A stretch of 64,000 bases of DNA from Lithospermum erythrorhizon (Eukaryota > Streptophyta > Magnoliopsida > Boraginales > Boraginaceae), in contig JADFUC010000232.1 in assembly GCA_019722365.1 (NCBI GenBank), forward strand, positions 186,001-250,000. Reading direction: 5' to 3'. Shown here piece by piece: positions 1-10,776 of the stretch (the first letter of the stretch is position 1; every line of letters starts with the position of its first letter). The position numbers were made by a program, and so were the translations under genes. The notes under the pieces are model-generated. The model worked only from the letters and a program-made list of their open reading frames with translations, did not search any database and was not told where the DNA came from.

Positions 1-1849
1 AATAAGATGTGAATACATTTGTGAGCCTTGACTACATATATGTGTGCGTATGATCGATCCACATATATATGTGAAACTGCATGACATTGCTTGTTAAGTT
101 TAGATGTCATAAAGCTCGAGGTGATTAATCTATAATAGATTAAATTCTATAAATAGTGATTCTCTTCATTAGAGGTCAATCCCACAGCAAGTAAAGGGCT
201 TTCGCGTGTAGAGGTAGTTTGAAGTCTATTACATAGTAATATGATTCACCGTATGCAGCGTCAAGGTCATGTGTTGTGCCACAACTATGGTAGCATGATT
301 CCCGTGATTGGGTGTGAAGTTTGCTAAAGGTATTCGCAGCGGATTCGAGATACGGCAGTAACTTTAAGAGAATAAGTAAATAGTTACATGGAATGGATCA
401 GTTGTTGATCTTCACTTGTAACTGAATGTGATAGCAGCATTATGGACAGTTGTACCATATGAAAGGCTGTTAGCCAAGAATTTTAATAATAGAATTTGAG
501 TCCTGGTAATGCTCGATGAGTAAACTAAAAAGGAAACTTGAACTTCAGTATTACAACTTGACCGGTCGATGCAGCTTTTGTTGGTAATGTTGTTGTTAAA
601 ACAATATGCATTTAATAAAGGCAGATGTGTTTAACACACTTTGAGTTGTGTTGTAAACCTACCCGATAGAACCCCGAGAAGTGGTTGAAACCCATTTTGA
701 TCATAGTCATGCATGACTATGTCAGGGTAATCTTAGTCATCAATGATTCCTTGGTTGAGAGACCGGATCGATGAATGTAAAGACTGCTTGTAAGTAGTAT
801 TTCGGTGAAGGATGTGATTGTAATCACTATCCTCTTGCTTTACATATCATGAAATGATCTAAGAAGTCACGCAAAGCTTAAAGGATCCATGTATGGATTT
901 AAGCATGCATCTGGAGATTGAGATCGCTTCCCCACATTGATTGACCAAATATGGTTTTCACAGGCTTGATATGAAGGAAGCTGAGCATTGGCAAAGTTAG
1001 GTGGGAGCTAGTTCATTCACTTTTGCAGAATAAGTTAAGTAATTGATTAAAACAAAAGTTACTTTGTGTTTTAATCGATTGATTGACTTAAACTACATGA
1101 ATGCGTGATTCATTCATATAGTTACCCATTATTATTTCACGGGCGTTGAAATATATAATATACATGTATTGTGTCCTCGATGAGTGAAAAGTTAAATCCA
1201 CCGATTAGTCTATGCTTTCTAGAGAGGAACATGGTGTTGATTACCTCTTGAGCCTTCTAAAGCATGGGGATAGTCAAAGGCCTTGAGTCGGAATCTTTGA
1301 TAGTTAGGGGCGACAAGCATCAAATGACTAACATAGTGTTTTGATTAGTGATCAAGTTTGATCGTTAACTCGAGACTAGATCGATAGGTAATTTGCCCGA
1401 TCCCCATGGTGAGGCTAGCATGACAGCAATTCATAGAAGATATGTATATCTGTGTCTTTATGACATTTGTTTAGAATTTTAGGTTAAACCGATTCTTAGA
1501 CCTACAGATATATAACTATCGTGTTATATGAGCTCAAATGCTTGACTATGACTAAATGCGCCTTAGCGGGGGATCATAGCGGCATATGTTGAATCAGCAG
1601 TGAGTATAGCGATAGATGTTGATATTGGGAGGATTTATCCGTCCTTGATATCTGAAGGAAGATCTCGGGCCTCTCAGCTGGCGGTTGAGTGCTGATTGGT
1701 TTATGGGGACGCCATAAATGCTTATTCGATTCATACTCGGAGTAAAGAAAGTTATTGGGTGTTTCATGACACACTTCTTATGGTTAGCCTCTGTTAGAAT
1801 CGCGTGATAAAGGGAATTGTATGGTAATGTCGTCGAGGGCAAGTGGGAG
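1..1849 (+). mobile_element. Non-coding transposon-like DNA, probably 3' internal part of an LTR element
   Basis: No open frame of useful length exists on either strand. Base composition is more even than in the AT-rich intergenic DNA nearby. The stretch ends in the purine-rich run AAGTGGGAG at 1841-1849, directly followed by TGTTGA. That arrangement is typical of a polypurine tract followed by a 3' LTR in plant Ty1/copia-type elements. No gag or pol similarity could be read, so it may be a non-coding (LARD-like) element or a long 3' untranslated part whose coding part lies left of the window. Orientation is inferred from the polypurine tract only. Confidence 0.3.
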
Positions 1850-2804
1850 TGTTGAAAATCAATGAGAATTGATTCCCTTTTATTATGCCCGTTGCGACAA
1901 TTGTGTATCAATTCATTTACCGGTTTGGTTAAATGATTCTTTGGGCTTGAGTGTTCTGCTTAATAGTGTATATTACTCGTTTGGAGTTAAATGATAATTT
2001 AAGAGTTATGGCGATTGCTAGATCTTATAAATTGTCGTTATAATAATAGTAATTGGTCAATTATTGTTATTATACAACTTATTATTATAGAGCCTAGAAG
2101 GTCCACCTTAGCATACGGTGGCGTTGGATTATATTTCATGTATGAAATTAAACTACATTTCCTAAATTGAGAGTTGATTGTAATCAACGAATATTCTCAA
2201 TTGGGATTTTACATTGATAATGTAAAGTAGAAATTGGATGAACCCGAATTAATTAATTAGTCAATTGAATTAATTCGATGGTTAGTGTTCGTTAGTAACG
2301 GTAGTTACTATTAACAACTTGTTAGTATTTGATTTTACTTAGCGGTTTAGTTAAATTTAACAGTGAGCCATTAACTATTAGGTTGAGAACTTTAGGTTTG
2401 ACATATATAATCGAAGCCTGCATTAAGGTTTCAACATGGTTTTCATTTCATGAAATGAAGAAAAACAAAACCTCCACTTCCTCCATATGGCCGAAAATGT
2501 CAAGGGGAAAATTGAAAATTCTTCTCTTGATTTTCATCAAATCAACCGTGTTATGAAAGCGAATGTAGGATTGGCCATACGGTGTGCGGCCAAGCCCAGA
2601 GGCCTTCATTTGAGTGCTCAACGATGGAATTCAAAGGAGGCGTCGTGAAAGAATTTGTTGATAGACTTCATTAGCGTCACTTTATCAAGTACTACATTAT
2701 TCATAATTGTTAATTATTTGTTTTAGATTAATTTATATCGTTTGAGGATCAGAGATGTATGAATTTGGTGTTTATCATGAAATAAAAGTCATCATAGATT
2801 AACA
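1850..2804 (+). repeat. Putative 3' LTR following a polypurine tract
   Basis: The stretch begins TGTTGA right after a purine tract and may end at ...GATTAACA near 2804. It is AT-rich and has no coding capacity. The end is uncertain, and the partner LTR would lie outside the window, so identity of the two LTRs cannot be tested here. An open frame at 2329-2556 inside it has no recognisable domain and is treated as chance. Confidence 0.3.
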
Positions 2805-3784
2805 AAATAATATTCTTCTTTTTTTGGATAAAATAACACAATTTCTTGTGAAAAGTCAAAAATATTCCCATTAAATTTTCACCATTTTCATTCTCTTATT
2901 ATTTCCGTTCTTATCAAAAACCCTGTAACTTCTTCCATGTGGCTCATCTATTGTTTTGCTCGGCCCTCATGCTCCTGTTTTTGGACCCCCCTGGTTTTTT
3001 TCGGATCACCCACTCCACTATTTTTCATATCTGCCTCCCCTACATTTGAAATAATGACCCCCTCCCCCATGAAACCGGTAACCGAACCCTCGCACCGGCC
3101 AGACCCACGACCTCCTCCCGCTCCCCGCCGTTTTTGTTTATTTGGTTTAATTTGAAATAAAATTGTGAATGAGGTTAGTGTTTCAATTCGTTATGGTGGT
3201 AATTGGGGGACTGTTTTGTGGTGGTGGTGTATATTGATCTTTTAAGTATATTTTGATTTTTTTACAAACACCAAAACTTCAAATATAGTGATGTATAAGG
3301 TGTATTTGTTAATCTTATAATTTTGTTGGTATATGGGTGGTGGTGGTGATTTTTTTTTTGTTGTTGGTGGTAGTGTTATGGTGGACTTAGGGTTTTGGTG
3401 GTTTATGAGTGGTGGTGATGATGATTTGTTGGTGTTGGTGGTGGTGTTTAGTGGAGTTAGACTTTGGGGGTGAGTGATGATGGGGGGCTCTTTTTGGGGG
3501 GTAGGAGTGATAGGGGAGAATTTGTTTTGGGGGTTGATAAGAGGGGGAGGGTAGTGGTATTGTTTGGATGAAGAAATGTTTAAAAAAAAAAGTAAGAGCA
3601 ATTTAATATTTTTACAAGTAGATGTGTTATTTTATATATAAAAAAAAGAGTGTTATTTTTGCAACCTTTTCATTGACCGATGTTATACTTCCAAATTTTT
3701 CATGAATAAATAACACTTCTTTCCTCTAAAAACACAAACTCTTGACCTTTTGGAGGGAGCATTGATCCATCGAGCTAATTAATT
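2805..3784. repeat. Intergenic, with T/G-rich simple sequence
   Basis: This is gene-free DNA. From about 3180 to 3560 the + strand is dominated by irregular GGT/TGG/GTTG runs, which produce a low-complexity 119-codon frame rich in Pro, Thr and Ser on the minus strand. No protein signature was seen. The C-rich segment at 2930-3130 is likewise non-coding as far as can be told. Confidence 0.45.
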
Positions 3785-4047
3785 TTTTTTCAATTCGTCT
3801 TTAAAATATTGTCACATTTTGATTTTAGTAAGTTGAATTTTTTTCAATTTTGAATCAAAATAACTTTTAATGTGTTATATATTTGTTTGAAAAAAGATAT
3901 ATCAATGTGTAGTATTCTCAACACAAATTCTTATTAATTTTGTCATTTGATTCAAATAAAAATTTTGGATGTCGTCAGATTTTAAAGTTTGTTAATCTTT
4001 ATATGAAAAGACAAATGTAACAATCTTTTTAGGGATAGAGGTAGTAT
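3785..4047. mobile_element. Possible MITE upstream of the LSD1-like gene
   Basis: The right end, read on the minus strand, is TACTACCTCTATCCCT followed by AAAAGATTGTTACA. The left side holds a similar TCTTTAAAATATTGTCACA. These resemble the 'CTACCTC..TCCC' inverted termini of plant Stowaway-like MITEs. The left terminus is poorly preserved, so the boundaries are approximate. Confidence 0.28.
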
Positions 4048-4329
4048 GTAGTTCGAAGTGGACTCAAACCTCAATTTTAGTTTCGATCAAATTATACATA
4101 GTTGTATCTTTTTTAGTTTCCTTTTCATTTTATCATGAAAATTTGATTTTTTTGTTTGAATCTTGAACCGTTCAATGACCTCGAGATCTTGAAATTTTCC
4201 AAACCTAATCAAATAATGAATTTATCTATTAGATTCATTTCGAGCAGAATCGAATCTCGTATAGTTCTGCTCGCCATAGTGACATATCAATCGCAAGGCT
4301 AAAAACGTAAATGAACAATACAAATTTGA

Positions 4330-5141
4330 TTCATCTCAATTTGGTTATCCTTTTATCTTCTTCTACGTTGAATCATCCTCTACAAAAGTCAACGGAGAAG
4401 AATTATTATCAAATTTATCTCAATTACTGATAATCATATACTCATATTATTCAATTTCAAAATCACCTTTTTATTCTCAATATTTTTTTATATTTCACAC
4501 CTTTTTTTATATATATTAATCCAATTTTATTCTCATTTTTGAGGTAAGTAATTCCAATTTTGAATTTTTTGGTTTATGATTTAATTTTTTTTATGTATTT
4601 TACTGCAATTTGATTTAATTTGTTTGATGGTTTTGTTTATTGTGTTGTTATGATGATAAATTGGGGGTTTTTTTTTTGCTTTAATGTTTGTCAATTTTTT
4701 ATTTTTTTTATGGTGTTGAAATTGGAATTTGGGAACATGGGTTTTTTCTAACACAAGTAAGACTTAAAGGGAATTTAATGTATATGATGTTTTGATTGAT
4801 GTTGGGTTTGTTTATTTAATTATGTGGATTTTGGGGAAAAAATTGGATCTTTTTATGATTTTATTCTATGTTATTTTGATGAATTATGCTGAGTTACAGT
4901 AGTATGATGAACATTGAAATTATATATACAGCTTTGATTTGGTATTTCTTATTTGTAATTAAAAAGGAAGCATTTTTTTGTAGTACTCCCTTTTTTATTT
5001 GACTTTTTCCTATATTGAGGAGGAACTTTGTTGGTTTGACCATCAATTATTTTTATACTATATGTTAAAAAATGATAAGAAATTAATATTTATAATGAGA
5101 ATGATATATTGAATGAAGTGAAATGTGAAGTTCAATAACAG
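4330..5141 (+). promoter_or_regulatory. 5' leader exon and leader intron of the LSD1-like gene
   Basis: A pyrimidine-rich leader ends at 4543 with a strong donor, GAG|GTAAGT. The next usable acceptor, AATAACAG, ends at 5141, two bases before the start codon at 5144. The leader therefore seems to be interrupted by an intron of about 600 bp that is T-rich, as plant introns are. The transcription start is not determined; about 4330-4400 is a guess from the CT-rich stretch. Confidence 0.4.
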
Positions 5142-5143
5142 AT

Positions 5144-7061
5144 ATGCAGAATCAGCTAGCTTGCAGCGGGTGTAGGACCGTTCTTCTTTATCCCCCCGGG
5201 GCATCCAATGTGTGTTGTGCAATATGTAGTTCGATAACTGCAGTGCCACCTCCTGGTATTGTTTTGACATTCACTTGAAATCTTCTATATATAATCTGCC
5301 AACTCTTTTCTCAGAACTTGGTTCTTGCACGCTTGGAAAGTCGTAATTTTATTTTTATTGAAGTGACTCCTGAGTGTTAGGATATCAAGGTTTAAATTTG
5401 TATCTATATAAATGTGTTGCCCTTAGAAAACCTGTAATGTGCATATGGTTGTGTACCATATAACGGAACTATATATGCAGTTATGAAAGATGTAGTTGTC
5501 ACTGATACACATAATGGATTTTAACTTATTTATTACATCGTCGCTGCTAAGTAGAAGAGCTTCAATGGCTAATAGTGATGCTTATCCTCCATGTTCTTTT
5601 ATACGTTTAGTTTGTTTTTGGCCTTCTTATATGCTGAATAGGTGTTCATCCTATTGCTATAATGCTTTAGGTTTAGATTTGGACTCCTCCATAGTCACAG
5701 TCTTAAGAAAATACTGATACTCATTTTTCTCGTCTCCTTTCTTATCCTGGTCATGAAAAGTTCTGTTGGAATCTCATTTATGTTCAATTAGTTGGGGACC
5801 TCTTTTTTTGGTGATGTACTGATTTATGTCATCCTGCTGGTTTACTATCTGAAGGATAAGTTATTTTTTACCAAGTTCCATCTCTCCGGCAGCAACCAAT
5901 CCAGATCCGAATGTCATGAGATGTATTTATATTTTGTGCCTTGTTTAAAGTAGCTAAGAATGTTTTAATTGCAGGAAGGGAAATGGCTCAGCTGATATGT
6001 GGAGGATGCCGCATATTATTGATGCATCCACGAGGGGCCACCAGCGTTAGATGCTCCTGCTGTCACACTATGAATATGGTACCAGGTATAGTTGAAAGAA
6101 CTTTATCAATAATCAGTCGGATTTTTGGGTCTGCTCTGCTTCCTTCTTGGTGCTGAAACTTCTTGCTTTATGTTTTTTACCCTTTTTACTTAACCATTCT
6201 AATGATTTTTTTTTTTGTGATTTGTTTGACGTTTTCTGTTTTCTGGTTTATGTTGTGAACTCTGGTTGTGGATGTACAGCATCTGACCAGATTGCTCATG
6301 TTAATTGCGGGAATTGCCGCACAATGTTAATGTAATGTGTCCATCAGGCGTCAGTGAAATATTAAATTTGTCAATTTATAATATTAATATTGAATTAAAA
6401 CCTTGCCATTCTTCAACCTCTTTTCCCTTTGTTTAGATTTGCATTTGGCCATTGTAGGTTACTCTGTTGGTGGCTTGATTTTCCATGATGATGATTGCCA
6501 ATAAATACAGATCATTTGATGTTTAGTGTTTTAATGCTTGCTTCTTGACCTTTCTGATTATGTTATGTAAACATGTTGCTTCACTTATGCAACTAATATT
6601 CATTATTTCATTCTCTCGCTTATATGTATTTGCTGTTGCAGCGCGGTGATACAATGACGCCTATTCCACCTACATCTACAGCAGCAACCACTACTCCAAC
6701 TGTGAGTCATAACTCATAAGTAGATTCTTCATAATTTATTTTAGTCAATTTTTGCTTGCCTAACCAAACTTGTTACATCTACAGCAGGGCTCTGCCCGTA
6801 ATCCAAATCAAACTGTTGTCGTTCAGAATCCAATGTCAGTTGATGAAAGTGGAAAGTTGGTTAGTTCCTCCTTGGTCGTCTTCTGTCCCTCTTTTTTCAT
6901 CAATTTTTTATCAAGAAAAGTTCAAACATAAATAATAAAGTATAAAAAACAACCCTGTCCTATTTCTAATCAATTTCTTTTTTATGCTAAGTTTATTCAT
7001 GTTCCTTTTATGTTAACCGAGCGTTCAGGTGAGCAATGTTGTGGTTGGAGTCACAACATAG
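5144..7061 (+). CDS. LSD1: LSD1/LOL-type zinc-finger protein with a disrupted third finger
   Basis: Exons read as 5144-5255, 5975-6085, 6280-(6335), then 6642-6701, 6785-6859 and 7029-7061. The first two exons each encode a full zf-LSD1 finger (CxxCR...GAS.V.C..C). The third exon starts a third finger ([12 protein letters not shown]) but hits TAA at 6333-6335. The bases that follow still resemble the expected rest of the finger (TCCATCAGGC, GTCAGTGAAAT, TTGTCAATTTATAA), with small insertions and losses, and no donor is left where one is expected. Downstream exons keep the family's conserved tail ([20 protein letters not shown]). As it stands the product is 92 residues with two fingers. In Arabidopsis the family (LSD1, LOL1) acts in the nucleus and cytosol to control superoxide-linked cell death by binding bZIP factors and metacaspase; that role is inferred here. 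The gene may be a recent pseudogene, a truncated allele, or an assembly error. Confidence 0.8.
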
Positions 7062-8021
7062 CAAGAGGAAACACCTCTTGCATTTGTCCTCTCTTGGCGC
7101 AAAGTATCTACAACACGCGGTCTTGGAGATGCTGTAAGAGTTCATGTAACATAATTGAGTTGGTGCTTGAAGATATAAGGTTTTAAGTTCACAATCTTGA
7201 TTTGTGGTACTTCTGATTGTGGACATTTGTTTAATGATGCTTTGCCCTGGAAAATAAGCAGTGTACATGTCTTGAAAAAGCAACTATGTACTATGAATAT
7301 TCACACCTTGTGTATAAAGGTTGTTGTAGTGTGGGTAACCAAACCCGAAACCCTGCTCATTACTTGTGTCATTATACATGTACATTTTGTTTGCTCGAAC
7401 GAGAAACGGTATGATTCGATCTTAGGTGTGGGATCACATGTGTCAATTCATTATGCAATGATATTTGACATTTCATTATATTTGTTAAAGAATTACACTT
7501 CATAATATATGTTTGTGTGTCTTGAATTGGTATATTATTTGAGATAAAGGATTTGCCCTACTTAGAGTGAATTCTAAGATCACCCTAGTTAATAAATACC
7601 TTATCGTTTGCCAAAATAATGTTGTTGATTCAAATTTATCGTGTTTGGATTAACAATAATGCTCCCAACTTTTGCATTAATAATTGATGTCTCCATTCCA
7701 TTAGCTTTCGATAAATACAATTCGGGAATTATTTGGGATAATAGTACACTTGATGATATTATTGAAAATTATTTATAAAAATGAGATTGGGAAACTAAAG
7801 GGATACACCAAAAGCACACTAACAAAGTACTTTGGGGCGTCCATCTACATACCAGATAATCATTCATCTACATTAGACGCCAATATATATTCAATGTTTA
7901 AAATATATTAATCCTGGAAGTTGCATTGTGCCAACCTATGCTTAATTTCACAAGAAAACATAAAATGCATGAATCTGCCACTTTTATTAATTCTTTGAAT
8001 GCCTGGAAAAACATTGTGAAA
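7062..8021. other. Intergenic between LSD1-like (+) and PMEI-like (-) genes
   Basis: Convergent gene ends flank this AT-rich stretch. It holds the 3' untranslated regions of both neighbours. The open frames at 7008-7283 and 7197-7505 have no recognisable motif and look like chance. Nothing else is seen. Confidence 0.6.
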
Positions 8022-8522
8022 CTATGCCTTTAGCCTCTCAAGCTGAGTAATACAATCATTTGTAATTCCATCGACCCAATCATCAAAAGCCTTAAGCTCA
8101 TAATCCTCTCCAACAATCTCATTCAAGCATTCATAACATGTTTCGAATTCTGACACAATTCCATCAACATCCTCGCTAGCTTTATGATAATTTTTCTTCG
8201 AAATATCTACCAAAACTTCCCTAATATTATCCTTTGCACTTGCATAATTCTCTTGGCATTGATCCATGCACATTTGCGAATACGTTGGCAAATCAGGATC
8301 GGATAAGCGCCTTGTGATCACCTCCCGGAGAAATTTCTCGGATTTCGTCTGGATGGCGATCATGCTCTTCTCTACGATGCTCGTCACTGCCTGTTCAACA
8401 TCGCGAGGTGCGATGGAAGATGCTAGAGGACGATCAATAGATGCATTTTGACATGAAAATGATAATAATATGAGGTTTATTAAGAATAAGATGTCAAAAA
8501 CAACTCGACCATTATGTAGCAT
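8022..8522 (-). CDS. PMEI/invertase-inhibitor-domain secreted protein, divergent
   Basis: A single exon of 166 codons starts at the ATG at 8522. Residues 1-28 have a charged start and a hydrophobic core (DILFLINLILLSF), a signal peptide for the secretory pathway. The rest is predicted helical. It carries the second half of the plant invertase/pectin methylesterase inhibitor pattern: Cys89, then a Tyr/Ala-rich helix, then Cys129, about 40 residues apart, as in the bundle's C3-C4 disulfide. Further cysteines lie at 85, 132 and 157. The N-terminal Cys pair that locks the helical hairpin in typical members is missing. Members block cell-wall or vacuolar invertase, or pectin methylesterase, in the apoplast; which target applies here cannot be told. 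Family confidence is moderate. Confidence 0.65.
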   Translation of the reverse strand: MLHNGRVVFDILFLINLILLSFSCQNASIDRPLASSIAPRDVEQAVTSIVEKSMIAIQTKSEKFLREVITRRLSDPDLPTYSQMCMDQCQENYASAKDNIREVLVDISKKNYHKASEDVDGIVSEFETCYECLNEIVGEDYELKAFDDWVDGITNDCITQLERLKA

Positions 8523-10138
8523 TGTGTATGTTGCATCAAAAATGATAATAGGATTTTAACATAGAAGAGCAAAGGTGTTTTTTCTGGATTATGTGACTTA
8601 GCTCCTCCCATAAAAGCTAGGGATATTTATGCACATATATAGGTTCAAAGATTGTTGATAATCAATATATATGACCATATCTGAAAGCTTTTGATAGACA
8701 TGAGAAAAAATATAAACGAATTAGCTAATATATAGGGCTAAGATATTGACATTTGGACGCAAAGTTAATATTGAAAAACAGAAATTGATGGACTTTAGCA
8801 ACAAAACAACTACAACAAAACAAACATATACATAAATCTATAATTTATGAATAAATAAGGTTCTTTTGTTTTTTTTGATAAGGTTCCTCTCTGATTTTCA
8901 GTCTCCTTTTGCATAAAAAATTCATCATATTTATAATAAATTACTTATTTTATATATATTATTCAATACTCACTTAAGATGCAGATTCTTGATGCATTGT
9001 ATCAAAATTTTCTTTCCTTTTAAGTTAATTTTCATTTTCATAATTAACTAAAGTTTTTTTATAAAATACATTTTAGGGTATGTTAGTAATATTAATCAAT
9101 CTATTAATAAAGTACTTTTTATCTGTGTCCAAGTAAATTAGAGCGGAAGTAGTGACTCTTTGGCATTCTATACACTACCTCCATCTTAATTATTTAACTG
9201 ACAAGTTCGAGTAATCATTTTATAAAATTTCAAGTTCGACCTCGAACTAATGTTCTCCATTTAAATATTTTCAATATGTAAATATATGATATGGGTATGT
9301 TGTGATAATTATTTAATTTTGTAGAAAAGAATCTACTGATTATGGATAAATTGACAGTAATGTTAACTATATTTGATTAAAAAAACTTACCACGCACTTA
9401 AAAGTCTAGTTAAATTGAGTCGAAGGAACTAATAGTAAAAACTCTTTAAATTATCTGCATAAATTAATAAATTACCGAAATAATAAATTGAATTAGGTCC
9501 GACTTGGATGAAGTTAAAAAAATTATAAATATCGATTAAATAATAAGATAATATTTTTTTCGAGAAATCCCTTTATAGTATTAGGTTCTATGAAAATCAT
9601 AAAGTAATAATTCTTATAAATTAAAAAAATAATTATTACAATTTAGTAAAAATATGACTTTATTTGTTTATTTTTTTTTAAAGATGAAATCTTGTTTGAG
9701 TTCATTTCTAATTTTTCTTATTGTGTCCAATAGTTACGGTGTTTTACTTTCGAATTATAATATAAAGTTTTGAAATATTTTAGGCATGAAAGTACTCTAT
9801 AAACATGATTAAGCCGCGTCATCATCGTCTTTCACCTTCATCATCAACAATACATGCACTGTTCTCAATGATAGTACCCACAATCTCTTCTAAACCTCTG
9901 AACATGCTTCATTTTTACTTGGGGAGTTCATTAAATTTTCGATATATATCCTATTACCATTGCACATTGATTGATAATTGTCTCAAGGTCTTGAATATCT
10001 TATCACTTTTATCTAAATTTATTGCGTGCTTTCGAGCATTATATCATTGAATTAAACTTCTTCCTTAATACGTTAAATTGAAGTCTCAATGGCATTAAAC
10101 AAAATCAATAAATTAATAAATTATTAATTTATCGATAA
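8523..10138. other. AT-rich intergenic region, PMEI-like promoter side
   Basis: This is gene-free and AT-rich. A Stowaway-like terminus (CTACCTCCATCTTAATTA) occurs at about 9175 without a clear partner close by. The 81-codon frame at 9805-10050 shows no family signature. Nothing else could be supported. Confidence 0.5.
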
Positions 10139-10398
10139 GTGCTCTCCAAATTAATACTTTCAATCAAATGCCAATTTAATTGATAAATCTATCAAAATTT
10201 TTCTCTTTTTATTATAGTGATTATTTCCTTTACCAATACAATACAACTTTTTAACATTAAAGTTTGTATTGTCTTATATCTCTTTTTGCATTTGGTTGAT
10301 AATGCTTTCTTTATAAGCGAAAGAGTATGCAATCGATGATTTTCTTAATAAAATATTTTTCTTATAAATAATCAAATAAATTAAGACGGAGGAAGTAA
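10139..10398 (-). mobile_element. MITE copy, same family as the one at 13351-13575
   Basis: Read on the minus strand it starts TACTTCCTCCGTCTTAATTT at about 10398. It then shares the body of the copy at 13351: TTAAGAAAATC.TTGATTG, TATCAACCAA, AAGTTGTATTG and TCTATCAAAA. The distal end near 10139 (GTGCTCTCCAAATTAA) is eroded. It is non-coding and about 260 bp long, and it lies 3' of the PP2C-like gene. Confidence 0.5.
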
Positions 10399-10776
10399 TT
10401 TTCACCCGTCCGAACATTATTAATTTATAGAGTTTTTACTGTACTCTCATTCTCATAATAATGGAAATTACAAAGACTAACTTGTTTATGATAATGTTAT
10501 CCTTCTATAAAACAAAAGTCAAATTCTTATTAAATTGCTTCTCTACCTAGAAATTCTCATTGCACATCATAGTTCATACTACAAATTTATATTTTCAACC
10601 TCAATTTTCTTAAAATGGTACTCAAGAGTCCATACTACAAATGATAATGATATAATATAATATAAAATGGAATCTCTAAACATCGTTAGTATACCGATTT
10701 CATACATTGATATATAGTATGGAATTAAAACAACAGACGACACTACAATTGTAAACTAACTAATATTCTACTCCCA

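Noticed and set aside
1594..1911. 105-codon minus-strand frame
   Set aside because: No domain, and it crosses the putative polypurine tract/LTR boundary.
3242..3601. 119-codon minus-strand frame, Pro/Thr/Ser-rich
   Set aside because: It is the reverse of a GGT/TGG simple-sequence run, with no start context or domain.
9805..10050. 81-codon plus-strand frame considered as a mariner transposase remnant
   Set aside because: No transposase motif could be read in any frame of either strand.
9171..10398. A 1.2-kb element between two CTCC-type termini
   Set aside because: The right terminus belongs to a 260-bp MITE whose other end is near 10139, so the left terminus is unrelated or solitary.
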